DNA of 64,000 nt from Acidimicrobiales bacterium (GCA_020628865.1 JAHDEJ010000012.1:62001-126000), one strand, 5' to 3'. Shown: positions 9,438-18,660, counted from the first letter of the stretch. Numbers and translations: made by a program. The notes: generated by a model from the letters alone, not told the origin.

Positions 9438-10103
9438 ATGCCCATGGGGTTTAGCTGGGGCTCGCAACGCACGATTCGAGGGTTCGCCCTCGGGGAAGTG
9501 TCGTCTGCGTTCCAGAAATCAGTTCGACGAGGCGAGGAGCAACAGGCAGTGTTCTGGGCCCTCGAAATGTCCCAATCCGGCCAAGCGCAGTACGTGTGGA
9601 ACCGGATCATGGTGATCGTCTCCGAGGACATCGGCATCGCCGAGCCCGGCGTCGCGACCGACGTTCGTGCCCTCTACGACAACTGGAAGGACACGATCAA
9701 GCGGAAGCCACCAGGGTTCTCCGAGCGGTTGATGCTCATCCACGCCACCCTGATCATCGTCCGGGCCCGCAAGTCCCGGCTGGTCGACAACATTCACTGG
9801 TCCATTTGCTCGGTCGAGGAGCCGCTCTTCGACGAGATCCCCGACTACGCGCTCGACGCTCACACGGCGCGAGGCCGACGGATGGGGCGCACCGGCAAGC
9901 CTGAGGACAAGGCGATCTCGTATCACCTCGAGAACGGCATCGGCGACGAGGACAACTGGGCCTATCAGCGCAAGGAAGCGATCGGCTACCAGGACGGCTG
10001 GCACAAGGCGCAGCAGGGCCGGGATGCCCGAGCGCAGGAGCCGCCGCGGACCACTCCGGTCGACGGCGCTCCCATCGAGGACGGGTTCGATTTCGATGGC
10101 TGA
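9438..10103 (+). CDS. MgsA/RarA C-terminal-domain-like (clamp-loader-type) protein
   Basis: AFQKSVRRGEEQQAVFWALEMSQSGQAQYVWNRIMVIVSEDIGIAEP; SD AGAAAGGACCA. Confidence 0.65.
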   Translation: MPMGFSWGSQRTIRGFALGEVSSAFQKSVRRGEEQQAVFWALEMSQSGQAQYVWNRIMVIVSEDIGIAEPGVATDVRALYDNWKDTIKRKPPGFSERLMLIHATLIIVRARKSRLVDNIHWSICSVEEPLFDEIPDYALDAHTARGRRMGRTGKPEDKAISYHLENGIGDEDNWAYQRKEAIGYQDGWHKAQQGRDARAQEPPRTTPVDGAPIEDGFDFDG

Positions 10104-10353
10104 GCCGAAGGAATACCACCTCACCCTCACCGAGACCGTGCACTTCCGCTACACCGTCATGGCCTCCAACCCGGTAGAGGCCGAGGACATGGTCTACCGG
10201 ATGCACAACAGCAGGATCACCGACACCACCGTCGCTCACATTGAGCCGGAGGTTGGAGAGGCCAACACATGCCATCTATGCAACCGAATGGTCCACTCCG
10301 ATGGCACTTGCTACGACTGCATGGTTATAGGGTTGGATGAACCCGCCTACTGA
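10096..10353 (+). CDS. zinc-ribbon small protein
   Basis: CHLCNRMVHSDGTCYDC; TLTETVHFRYTV N-terminus. Confidence 0.6.
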   Translation: MAEPKEYHLTLTETVHFRYTVMASNPVEAEDMVYRMHNSRITDTTVAHIEPEVGEANTCHLCNRMVHSDGTCYDCMVIGLDEPAY

Positions 10354-10365
10354 CAGGAACTACTC

Positions 10366-10698
10366 ATGAGTGATACAACCAACGACGCCCCGCAGATCGA
10401 CCTCGAGTCCGGCGCACCCCCGGCCCCAGCGCGGGCCAGCGATGCCCGAGGCAAGTACGAGGACATCTTCGACGCTGCGCGCAAGGCCCCCGATTGGATC
10501 TCGGTGACCTTCGCCGGCTGGGAGATCGAGCGTCTTCGCACGTTCGCCCAGAACGTCCGATCGGGCGGCTACAAGGGCGCAGCGAAGGGCGAGTTCGAGA
10601 CCGCGACCCGCGCTGGCCACGACAAGATCTGGCTGCGCACCACGGTCGTCGACGCCGAGATCATCGAGGAGGACGATGACGATGGTGTCCCCTTCTGA
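10366..10698 (+). CDS. small protein with SSB-like acidic C-terminal tip
   Basis: ORF ending EEDDDDGVPF. Confidence 0.65.
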   Translation: MSDTTNDAPQIDLESGAPPAPARASDARGKYEDIFDAARKAPDWISVTFAGWEIERLRTFAQNVRSGGYKGAAKGEFETATRAGHDKIWLRTTVVDAEIIEEDDDDGVPF

Positions 10699-10852
10699 AC
10701 CGGCACCGAAGCGAGTGCGTGACGTGCTCAAGGATGCGGCCGCTCAGCCCTGCCATCGCCTGGCTGGCACCGGCGACTGCTCCGTGGAAACCACCTGTGA
10801 CCCGTGCTCGCTTCGAGCGATCATGGCCGACGAACGAGTGAGGCTCGTATGA
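10676..10852 (+). CDS. small Cys-containing protein
   Basis: hand-translated MTMVSPSEPAPKRVRDVLKDAAAQPCHRLAGTGDCSVETTCDPCSLRAIMADERVRLV, overlaps upstream stop. Confidence 0.5.
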   Translation: MTMVSPSEPAPKRVRDVLKDAAAQPCHRLAGTGDCSVETTCDPCSLRAIMADERVRLV

Positions 10853-10925
10853 CCCAAACCCGCACTATTTTGCTGAGCTGGTTGATACTTTTGGCGTATC
10901 TGGTTGTGTTCTGGGGAGGTGCGGC

Positions 10926-11273
10926 ATGGCTGGTCCTGCGATGAAGACAGCTCGTGCCCGGAACAGCTGGCAGTGCGCTCGCATCGAGATCGCCAGGGCC
11001 AGCGCCCACATCTGGATCACCGACCAGCACGGCTTCGCTGCGGTGCATCACCGTCGTGTCGCCGCCGAGGTCGAACGGTCGCCGTCGACGGTCGCGCACC
11101 ATGCGTCGACCGACGAACTGCGGCGGATGGCTGCGCTCATCATCGTGGTCACGGTCGACGACGACCACATCGCCTACCGGGAAGCGGCCTGCTACCTGGA
11201 GCGGCGCAACGTGTCGATCGCCGACGCCCATCGGATCGCGGCGCTCGAGTTCCCCGGCATCGGCGATGGGTGA
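10926..11273 (+). CDS. putative HTH protein
   Basis: HRRVAAEVERSPSTVAHHASTDELRRM. Confidence 0.6.
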   Translation: MAGPAMKTARARNSWQCARIEIARASAHIWITDQHGFAAVHHRRVAAEVERSPSTVAHHASTDELRRMAALIIVVTVDDDHIAYREAACYLERRNVSIADAHRIAALEFPGIGDG

Positions 11274-11673
11274 GCTTCGCACCGTCGACCTTTCCGACGA
11301 AGCGCTCCAGGATCTGGAGATCTGGACGCCTGAGCAGGTGCGGCTCCGCTATCGGGCGGTCGCCGCTCGGCTGCTCGAGGTCGTGAACGAACGGCATCGG
11401 GCCGGCCGCGAGTATGCGCAGGCCCGGGCCGCTCACTCGAAAGCGGTCGCGATGTGCCGGATCGAACGGAAGAACAAGGCGCACAAGGAGGGCCACAAGC
11501 TCACCTCCGCCGACCTCGACGCCCTCGTCGACGCGCACACCAACGAGACGCTGCTGGCGATGGATCTGCTCGATGAGCAGCGGCGCGGCCTCGACTTGGA
11601 AGCCCGGGCGCTCGAATCGGTGCTCGGCATGCTCAGGAGTGTCGGCAAGGACGCCCGGCAGTTGGCGGGCTGA
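11266..11673 (+). CDS. coiled-coil hypothetical protein
   Basis: ORF MGELRTVDLSDEALQDLE. Confidence 0.6.
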   Translation: MGELRTVDLSDEALQDLEIWTPEQVRLRYRAVAARLLEVVNERHRAGREYAQARAAHSKAVAMCRIERKNKAHKEGHKLTSADLDALVDAHTNETLLAMDLLDEQRRGLDLEARALESVLGMLRSVGKDARQLAG

Positions 11674-11996
11674 TGCGGCTCACCGACCAGCAGGCCGACA
11701 AGGTCATCGCGAACATGGTGGCCGACTACAACTCGGACGCCCGCACCCTCTACCGGGCCCACGAGAAATGGTTCCGGCGTCGGGCCCGACAGCTTCAGGT
11801 CCACGACCCGGACGGCTTCTACAAGATCGTCGCCGGCCACGCCCTGCTGGTGTTCGGCACCCAGATCCGCCAGCAGGCAGCCAAAGAGCTCGGCGCCACA
11901 GACGACCGGCCATTCCTCGCCTACCGGGCGTTGCAGTTCGCGGCCCGCGATGTCCAAACCGCCCTGCACTCGCATCGGAACAGCCAGCTGGCTTGA
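11673..11996 (+). CDS. hypothetical protein
   Basis: ORF, ATG overlap. Confidence 0.6.
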   Translation: MRLTDQQADKVIANMVADYNSDARTLYRAHEKWFRRRARQLQVHDPDGFYKIVAGHALLVFGTQIRQQAAKELGATDDRPFLAYRALQFAARDVQTALHSHRNSQLA

Positions 11997-12049
11997 CCCG
12001 GCAGATAGGGACGATACGAAGACGCTCGACCCCCACAGAAAGGACCACG

Positions 12050-12277
12050 ATGACCCTCATCGACACCCCCGAAACCACCCCGACCTCCGTCTGGGTCTGG
12101 ACGCCGCTCGCCGAGATCAAGGCGGGTGACGTCATCCTCAACTCCGATCATCAGCACGAGTTCGTCGAGTCGGTCGAGACGGCGATGGGCATGGTTCAGG
12201 TGTTCCTGACCAACGGCCTGTCGTACATGAACGACGCCGGCAAGAAGCTCCGCATCTTCACGAAGCGGGACGCCTGA
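12050..12277 (+). CDS. hypothetical protein
   Basis: SD CAGAAAGGACCACG-ATG. Confidence 0.65.
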   Translation: MTLIDTPETTPTSVWVWTPLAEIKAGDVILNSDHQHEFVESVETAMGMVQVFLTNGLSYMNDAGKKLRIFTKRDA

Positions 12278-12867
12278 TGGGTTACTACTCCTATCTAGCT
12301 CCGATGGGCGAGTTCGTGATCTCGGATCCGTACGCTGCGCTCGCCGGGATCGAAGCGGACCGGAAGGCCGCCGAGGAGAAGTACCCGAACTCGACGTGGA
12401 TGTGGCCGCCGAAGATCGAAACGATCCAAGGCCTCAAGGACTTCCTGAGCGACAGCTGGCACTTCGGCGAGTGGGACTTCCCGCAGGAGGAAGGCCGGCC
12501 CGACGTGTGGGCCGAATGGGAGCACGGCGAGAACGCCAAGCTTCGCGACGAGATCGCGTTGCTCGACGCCATGGCACCCGGTGTCCGTGACGGTTCGGGC
12601 TACCAGTTCGACGGTGAGGACGGCGAAGACAACGGCCGCGCCTACTACAAGGGCGGCGAAGTCCGCACCGGCTACGCCAACCTGCCGACGATCGACGACC
12701 TGTTCCCACCAGACCCCGAACCGGCCCCACCGAACCCGTTGATCGGCCAGGAAGCGGTCGGCATCGATGGCGTCACTGCGCTGTTGGAGCAGGCGCTCGA
12801 GCAGCTCGGCCTGGTGCTGGTGATCGACCCGCGCGGCCAACGCAGCGTCGACGGCGGTGCAGCATGA
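12277..12867 (+). CDS. hypothetical protein
   Basis: ORF MGYYSYLAPMGEFVISDPYAAL. Confidence 0.7.
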   Translation: MGYYSYLAPMGEFVISDPYAALAGIEADRKAAEEKYPNSTWMWPPKIETIQGLKDFLSDSWHFGEWDFPQEEGRPDVWAEWEHGENAKLRDEIALLDAMAPGVRDGSGYQFDGEDGEDNGRAYYKGGEVRTGYANLPTIDDLFPPDPEPAPPNPLIGQEAVGIDGVTALLEQALEQLGLVLVIDPRGQRSVDGGAA

Positions 12868-13148
12868 ACGTGCTCCAGCAGTACGACGGCGCTGGCGTCT
12901 ACGCGATCGTGCGCTGCGCGGCCTACACGGCCTCGTATGGCGGCATCATCGAGTGCGACGAGTTCGGTGTCTGGCTCCACGCCTCCGAGGAGGGCGACGG
13001 CACGCTCGACGTCTACCCGGCCGACCGACTCTTCTCCGACCGGCCGCAGAAGCTGCGTCACACCCGATCGATGTTCTTCCCGTGGCAGGCCGGCCCGATC
13101 ATCGTGCATCCCGGCGCCACCGACTGGCCCCCGGAGGTCCCCCAATGA
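12864..13148 (+). CDS. hypothetical protein
   Basis: ORF, ATGA overlap. Confidence 0.65.
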   Translation: MNVLQQYDGAGVYAIVRCAAYTASYGGIIECDEFGVWLHASEEGDGTLDVYPADRLFSDRPQKLRHTRSMFFPWQAGPIIVHPGATDWPPEVPQ

Positions 13149-13408
13149 CCCAGCCCCACAACTCGACGGGCCTCGGCTTCGCCTATCCGACCAAGAAATC
13201 GGCCAGCTTCCCGCCTGGGTCGCCGATCGTCGACGTGTACGAAGTTGGCGGCAACACGCTCGTGTCGGTGAAGACCGGCCCGGCCGCTCATCAGATCTCC
13301 ACATTCGATCTCGAGTGCATCGTCCGCTCCGACGTCCCCGACGACCGGCGTGCGCTCGGTTGGGCCCACCAGCTGAACTGCCGCAACTGCGGAGCGCTCC
13401 AGCCATGA
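13145..13408 (+). CDS. hypothetical protein
   Basis: ORF, ATGA overlap. Confidence 0.6.
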   Translation: MTQPHNSTGLGFAYPTKKSASFPPGSPIVDVYEVGGNTLVSVKTGPAAHQISTFDLECIVRSDVPDDRRALGWAHQLNCRNCGALQP

Positions 13409-13578
13409 CCGCCGTCTGCCCTACGGAGCGCCGCTGGCCGGTCGACATCGTCGGCTGCGGATCGGCCGACGTCGTCTGGGACCCCGACGAGCAGATGTTC
13501 GACTGCCGCGACTGCGGCCTGTTCTTCACGGTCGCCGGCCTCGACTCTCAACCCGAATCAGAAAGGACCAGTCCATGA
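13405..13578 (+). CDS. zinc-ribbon small protein
   Basis: MTAVCPTERRWPVDIVGCG...FDCRDCGLFF. Confidence 0.55.
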   Translation: MTAVCPTERRWPVDIVGCGSADVVWDPDEQMFDCRDCGLFFTVAGLDSQPESERTSP

Positions 13579-14111
13579 CCTTCCCCGACGATGACCTCAA
13601 GGAGGTGACCGCAACCGTGCTCGGCATTCCGGGCCCGACCGGCACCCCGAAGGAGATCGCCGAGTTCGTGCGCCGCACCGTCCGCAACGAAACCCCGGGT
13701 CTGATCCACGACCAGGGCACCTGGATGTCCGGTGTGTGGGTGCCGTCCCGCGAGGACGACCCGATCAACTGGTGCGGCACGGCCTGCTGTGTCGCTGGCG
13801 CGGCGGTGATCGCCGCCGGCGCCGTCCCGCACTTCAGCTCGGACCTGTGGGACGCCGCGTTGGCCAACCCCGGCTACTCGTATCAGGGCACGTCGCTCGA
13901 CGAGTGCGTCGACGTGCACGGCACACCCTGGTACATCCCCTACTACGCCGGCGTTGTGCTGGGCCTCGACGGATCGGACTCGCAGCTCGCCGAGCTGAAG
14001 GACACGCTGTTCTCCGAGTACACCGGCCGACCAGAAGTCCTCGATCTGTTGGACGAGCTGATCGCCTTGGATCTTCCATCGATGCTCGCCCCGCAGACGG
14101 TGATCGGCTGA
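13575..14111 (+). CDS. hypothetical protein
   Basis: ORF, SD AGAAAGGACCA. Confidence 0.65.
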   Translation: MTFPDDDLKEVTATVLGIPGPTGTPKEIAEFVRRTVRNETPGLIHDQGTWMSGVWVPSREDDPINWCGTACCVAGAAVIAAGAVPHFSSDLWDAALANPGYSYQGTSLDECVDVHGTPWYIPYYAGVVLGLDGSDSQLAELKDTLFSEYTGRPEVLDLLDELIALDLPSMLAPQTVIG

Positions 14112-14641
14112 TGCGCGCGCTATCGGTGAAACCGCCGTGGGCCGCCGGGATCGCGTTCGCAGGCAAGCGGGTCGAGAACCGGCGCAAACCGTTCCCGTCC
14201 ACGGTGGAGCTCCCAGCCTGGGTGGCGTTGCATTCGTCGAAGGGCTACGACCATGCCGGGTTCGCCGAGATGCTGCCGTTGACGGTCGACAGCCCGTTGC
14301 CGCCGCACACGTTGCTGCTCGGCTCGTCAAACGATCCGGACACTCAGATGGCGGCAGGTCAGCCTCGCGGCCATCTGCTCGGCATCATGCGCATCACGGG
14401 CTGCCACCCCTCCACCTCCTGCATTGGTCGTGACGACGAAGGGCAGCTTGTGAACTGCTCGAAGTGGGCGCAGATCAACACCGAGGACGAGCGGGGCCTG
14501 TGGCATTGGGAGATCGACCAGGTGCGCCTGCTCGACGAAACGATCCCGGTGCGGGGTGCGCTCGGCTTGTGGCGGGTCCCTGATGAGCATGTCGAAGCCC
14601 TGAACAGTCTGATACCTGAGGAGGTTCCTGATGGCAAATGA
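14111..14641 (+). CDS. ASCH-domain (PUA-like) protein
   Basis: MRALSVKPPWAAGIAFAGKRVENRRKPFP; LGIMRITGCH. Confidence 0.8.
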   Translation: MRALSVKPPWAAGIAFAGKRVENRRKPFPSTVELPAWVALHSSKGYDHAGFAEMLPLTVDSPLPPHTLLLGSSNDPDTQMAAGQPRGHLLGIMRITGCHPSTSCIGRDDEGQLVNCSKWAQINTEDERGLWHWEIDQVRLLDETIPVRGALGLWRVPDEHVEALNSLIPEEVPDGK

Positions 14642-15008
14642 GATTGATCCGCGGCGGTCGTTGACCCGCGAACAGGTCGTGGAGATCTACACGACCGCGG
14701 TCCCGTCGGGTGTGCTCGCTGAGCGCTTCGGTGTGGCCGTGCACACGGTCAACGCAGTCCGGCACGACGACAGCTACCTCGACATCACGAAAGACCTCGA
14801 GCAGCCGCCGTTGATCGGCCACACCCGATACGGCCGCAAGGATGTCCAGTGGCGGACGGTCTGCACCGATCCCGACCATCCATCGACCCCGGCCGATGGC
14901 TGCACGGTGTGCCTGCTGTTGCATGACCGGGAGATCTCGGAGGGTTCCCGCCGGATCGTCGACGGTGTCCTTGCCCGCCGAAGCAGCCCTGCGGTGGTGA
15001 TGGCATGA
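14631..15008 (+). CDS. HTH-like hypothetical protein
   Basis: LTREQVVEIYTTAVPSGVLAERFGVAVHTVNAVRHD. Confidence 0.65.
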   Translation: MANEIDPRRSLTREQVVEIYTTAVPSGVLAERFGVAVHTVNAVRHDDSYLDITKDLEQPPLIGHTRYGRKDVQWRTVCTDPDHPSTPADGCTVCLLLHDREISEGSRRIVDGVLARRSSPAVVMA

Positions 15009-15712
15009 CGACGTTCGATCTGGGCGGCTCCGAGCTGCTCTGCCAGGGCATCGTCGGCTCGACCGCGTACGGGCTCGCCACCGAAGATTCCGACGTCGAC
15101 CGACTCGGCCTCTACATGGATCGACTGCCCGAGATCCTGGCGATGGGGTACAAGCCGCACAAGGCCTCGAAGGTGTTCCGGGACCCTGACGCCCAGTTCC
15201 ATGAGATCGGCAAGTTCTTGTCGCTGGTGTGCGGAGGGAACCCGACGGTCACCGAGCTGCTGTTCCTCGACGGCTGGGAACACCTCGACCCTCGACTGAG
15301 TCTGCTGGTCGACTCGAGGTTGAAGCTGCTGGGTGCCCGGCGGGTCCGCGACTCCTACATCGGGTATGCGACCGATCAGGCGAAACGGCTGCTGCGCCGC
15401 TCCCAATCGGGCGAGGACGGTTTCGACGTGAAGAAGAAGACCGGCAAGCATGGCCGGCATTGCTGGCGGCTGTTGCACCAAGGCGCCGATCTGTTGCGCA
15501 CCGGCAGCTTCGACGTGAACGTCGCCGAGCATCGCGACGAGATCTTCGCTGCCGGCCGCCTCGCTGAGGCTGACCCGCAGGACTTCTACGAGCTGTTCAA
15601 GATCAAACGGGCGATGCTCGATCAGATCGTTCCGGTGATCGACGACGAACCGGACTACCGGTGGGTGAACGACTGGCTGTTCGACCTGCGAATCGAAGCG
15701 TGGGGTGAGTGA
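15005..15712 (+). CDS. nucleotidyltransferase, RlaP/PF10127-like
   Basis: CQGIVGSTAYGLATEDSDVDRLGLY (GS..G...DxD), VCGGNPTVTELLF, YIGYATDQAKRL. Confidence 0.8.
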   Translation: MTTFDLGGSELLCQGIVGSTAYGLATEDSDVDRLGLYMDRLPEILAMGYKPHKASKVFRDPDAQFHEIGKFLSLVCGGNPTVTELLFLDGWEHLDPRLSLLVDSRLKLLGARRVRDSYIGYATDQAKRLLRRSQSGEDGFDVKKKTGKHGRHCWRLLHQGADLLRTGSFDVNVAEHRDEIFAAGRLAEADPQDFYELFKIKRAMLDQIVPVIDDEPDYRWVNDWLFDLRIEAWGE

Positions 15713-16059
15713 TGACCGACGTGCAGCTCCACCTGAGCTTGACGCTCCCGGTCGACACGGTCGAGCAGGTGTGGGCCGGCCAGCCCTTCGACGAGGAGAC
15801 GATCGACCGGATCGTCTCGTATGTGCACCTTGAGCTGATGCGCGCGGCGCCGAAACCGCCAGCGCATCGAGAGACCGTGCAGGCGCATTGGACGTGGCGG
15901 CGCACCAACCAGGACCGGGACTGTGCGATCTGCGGCCACACCATCTCGAAAGGCGACCGGTATGCCCGCTGCGACACGACGTTCGACGGCAAATGGCAGG
16001 GCACCGACTGCTTCCACATCGACTGCTCGCCACGAGCAGAAGGAGACACCGATGACTGA
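15712..16059 (+). CDS. zinc-binding hypothetical protein
   Basis: DCAICGHTISKGDRYARCD...CFHIDC. Confidence 0.6.
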   Translation: MTDVQLHLSLTLPVDTVEQVWAGQPFDEETIDRIVSYVHLELMRAAPKPPAHRETVQAHWTWRRTNQDRDCAICGHTISKGDRYARCDTTFDGKWQGTDCFHIDCSPRAEGDTDD

Positions 16060-16351
16060 CCTTCAGCCACCCCCGATCCCCGACGACGCAGCCTTCCGAG
16101 AGACAGCAGCAGCGTCAGGTTTCGATGCGTGGGGGCAACCCATCCCATCGAACCGGCGCGGCGCAGCCTATGAGTGGCTGCGCTCGATCGGCCTGACCCA
16201 GGAGGACGCCTGGTCGGTGACCGAAGCGTCGGTGCATGCGCTCGAGCAGGACCGGCCGTTGTCGGTGTTCGACGTGTGCCAGGGGAAGGTCGACCTGACC
16301 GGCGCGTATCGGCTTCTCGCGATCCTCTCGACGGAGCCGACCGATGCCTAG
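16052..16351 (+). CDS. hypothetical protein
   Basis: ORF, ATGA overlap. Confidence 0.6.
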   Translation: MTDLQPPPIPDDAAFRETAAASGFDAWGQPIPSNRRGAAYEWLRSIGLTQEDAWSVTEASVHALEQDRPLSVFDVCQGKVDLTGAYRLLAILSTEPTDA

Positions 16352-16523
16352 GCCCGGACCTCGCGACCCTTCGAAGCTGTGTGCGGCGTCCAACACTCGC
16401 CCCGAGTGGGATCCGCCGGCGCGCCGTGGTCTCTGCCATGAGTGCGGCCGGGTGGTCGGCATGATCGGCCGCCGTGGCGCTGTGCCACGCATGTCGGTGC
16501 ACTACCGGCCGGAGGTCCTCTGA
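16344..16523 (+). CDS. small zinc-finger-like protein
   Basis: 59-aa ORF MPRPGPRDPSKLCAASNTRPEWDPPARRGLCHECGRVVG. Confidence 0.5.
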   Translation: MPRPGPRDPSKLCAASNTRPEWDPPARRGLCHECGRVVGMIGRRGAVPRMSVHYRPEVL

Positions 16524-16846
16524 TGGCCGGCCCGATCACAGGCAGCTGCCACTGCGTCGATGTCGAACCAGGCACGTACGACAACCAGGTGTCGATGCTG
16601 GACGCGAACGAGAAGTGGGTGTGCATCGACACGTGCATCGCCACAGCGATCGGTTGGCTCTGGCACCATGACGTCGTCACCTTGAACTCGTGCTGCGGCC
16701 ACGGCCGGATGAACCCGACTGTGATCGTCGCCGAGGAGTCCATAGCTCGAATGCTCGAGCTCGGCTTCGTCCACGATGACACGCCCTGCGTGGTGCCCGA
16801 TCAGCTATTCCGCCTCGACCGGCCGCGCTGCGAGTGCACCGCATGA
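16523..16846 (+). CDS. Cys/His-rich hypothetical protein
   Basis: ORF MAGPITGSCHCVDVEPG...LNSCCGHGR. Confidence 0.65.
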   Translation: MAGPITGSCHCVDVEPGTYDNQVSMLDANEKWVCIDTCIATAIGWLWHHDVVTLNSCCGHGRMNPTVIVAEESIARMLELGFVHDDTPCVVPDQLFRLDRPRCECTA

Positions 16847-17175
16847 TCCTCACGCTCGCAGATCTGGTCTCCGATATCGGACCCGCCGGTGATCCAGCTG
16901 AACGCTGGGTGTTGGTCATTACCCCTGACCCAGCCGGTCATCCCGACGCTCTCGGCTCACCCGAACCGGCGGCTACAGCGGTCGCCCTCTCTGGTAGCCG
17001 GCTCGCGGTTGTGTCGAACTCGATCGATCACTGCTACTCCGCTTCTCATGAGATCGCCGAGGACCTAGACGGCTGGCGCGGTCACACCGACGAGATGTGG
17101 TCGTTGCAGGCAAACATTCTGGAGCACTGGTGTCGGCGGCTGGCTCACGTGAGGGGCACGCATGGCGAAGGGTGA
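16843..17175 (+). CDS. hypothetical protein
   Basis: ORF MILTLADLVSDIG, ATGA overlap. Confidence 0.55.
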   Translation: MILTLADLVSDIGPAGDPAERWVLVITPDPAGHPDALGSPEPAATAVALSGSRLAVVSNSIDHCYSASHEIAEDLDGWRGHTDEMWSLQANILEHWCRRLAHVRGTHGEG

Positions 17176-17632
17176 CATCCACTACGCGTGGTCGGGGTCG
17201 GTCGAAGCCGACGTCGGGATCACGTGGTGCCGTCTGCACTACAGACGGTTCCCGTTCTACGACGTCAGCCTGGTGTTCGGCGACACGGTCGATGGCGCGG
17301 ATCCGGTGTGCCGGTTCCTGTCCGATGGCCGTCGGCTCGCCGAGCACAACACCGCGAACCGGGCGTTGTGCCCGGAGTGCGAGAAGCGGCTCGACCTGTT
17401 GATCGATCCGGGCCTGCCGTTGCGCACGGCACGGCTCGCTGATGTGCACGGCGAGGAGTATCACCCTCACGGCCGGGTCCTGATCGGCTACCTGACCTGC
17501 TTCCTGAACGCCGAGCCCCATTGGCGCGGCTGGGTTCACGCCCCGGACTGGGGTGCGCTCATCCATCAGCCGTCGCAATGGGTGAAACGCTACAAGCTCC
17601 CGACAGTCGACAACGAGATAGTTCCGTTCTGA
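17162..17632 (+). CDS. hypothetical protein
   Basis: ORF MAKGDIHYAWSG. Confidence 0.65.
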   Translation: MAKGDIHYAWSGSVEADVGITWCRLHYRRFPFYDVSLVFGDTVDGADPVCRFLSDGRRLAEHNTANRALCPECEKRLDLLIDPGLPLRTARLADVHGEEYHPHGRVLIGYLTCFLNAEPHWRGWVHAPDWGALIHQPSQWVKRYKLPTVDNEIVPF

Positions 17633-18318
17633 TGATGCATCCCGACACACCTTGGCCCCATGCCAACCACTTCCACGCAGAGCTCACGCTGCCATCCGGT
17701 TTCATGGAGGCCCGACCTGTTCCACCTCCGGACCGTTGGCTGCTGTGGGACGACATCCGTGCCGTCTACAACGAGGTCAGCCTTTCGATCGTCGACCTTC
17801 AGATCACGGGCGGGTTGGCTGACGTGATGCGCACCCGCCTCTTCCTCGAGATCGTGACGGAGGAGCATCTGCCGTTGGGCAACTACATGTGGTCGTTCGA
17901 GTTCAACCCGATCAAGGGCGTGATCATGGAGGCGGCGTACGTGCCGATCCCGGCGTTCCCGGCCGAGTGGCGGTTGCCGAACCGGATCGATCTGATCACC
18001 GGTGGGCGTGGGGTGGGCCGCAGCCGGCTGATCGTTCAGCATCTGGTCCGGCATGCGTTGCGCGCCGGCAAACCGGCTGTGCTGTTCGTCGGGTCGGCTG
18101 AACGGGCCCGATTCAAGCGGGCCGAGCTCGCCGACCAGGGGCTGGCCGATTGGGTGTGGGTGACGTCAACGGACGGCCATTTCACGCAGGACCAGGACTG
18201 GTCGCAGTTCTGTGTGGCTGGCCTCGACCTCTACAACCGGGTTGTGGAACCGGATCGGGTTCCGGTGCCGGTCGCGGTGATGACGGTGCAGACGTCGGGC
18301 CCGCTGGAAATCCGCTGA
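17632..18318 (+). CDS. hypothetical protein with P-loop-like motif
   Basis: DLITGGRGVGRSRLIVQHLVRHALRAGKPAVLFVGS. Confidence 0.6.
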   Translation: MMHPDTPWPHANHFHAELTLPSGFMEARPVPPPDRWLLWDDIRAVYNEVSLSIVDLQITGGLADVMRTRLFLEIVTEEHLPLGNYMWSFEFNPIKGVIMEAAYVPIPAFPAEWRLPNRIDLITGGRGVGRSRLIVQHLVRHALRAGKPAVLFVGSAERARFKRAELADQGLADWVWVTSTDGHFTQDQDWSQFCVAGLDLYNRVVEPDRVPVPVAVMTVQTSGPLEIR

Positions 18319-18368
18319 TTTCTCATTCCAATACCGCGTTTGCCGTATCAAACTGCTATCGTACGCTG

Positions 18369-18550
18369 CTGTGTGTGGGGACACCCTGAGAGGTGCTCCC
18401 AAAGTGGGAGTCAACCGTATGCCTGGAGGCGTCCCGCATCTTGAACACACTGCTTGAATCGTCCGACTGAGAGCGGCTCGATCGCCAAGAACTCACTGCG
18501 TGGCCTACCCGCACAGTGATAGGGGGCTGCGCCGTTGTCCCCACACACAG
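18369..18550 (+). ncRNA. candidate structured noncoding RNA closed by a 14-bp helix
   Basis: CTGTGTGTGGGGAC (18369-18382) is exactly complementary to GTCCCCACACACAG (18537-18550); internal hairpins CTCCC/GGGAG and CACTG..CAGTG; promoter-like TTGCCG-N16-TACGCT upstream; no coding ORF. Confidence 0.5.
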
Positions 18551-18660
18551 GAACACTTCGGCGCGCCCCCGACCCACCGTTGACTCGGCAGAGAGTACAT
18601 GCAACTCGCCGGTCGGAGGTGTCTCACCTGACGTCGGATACGTCCGGCTTTGGGGGAGAT

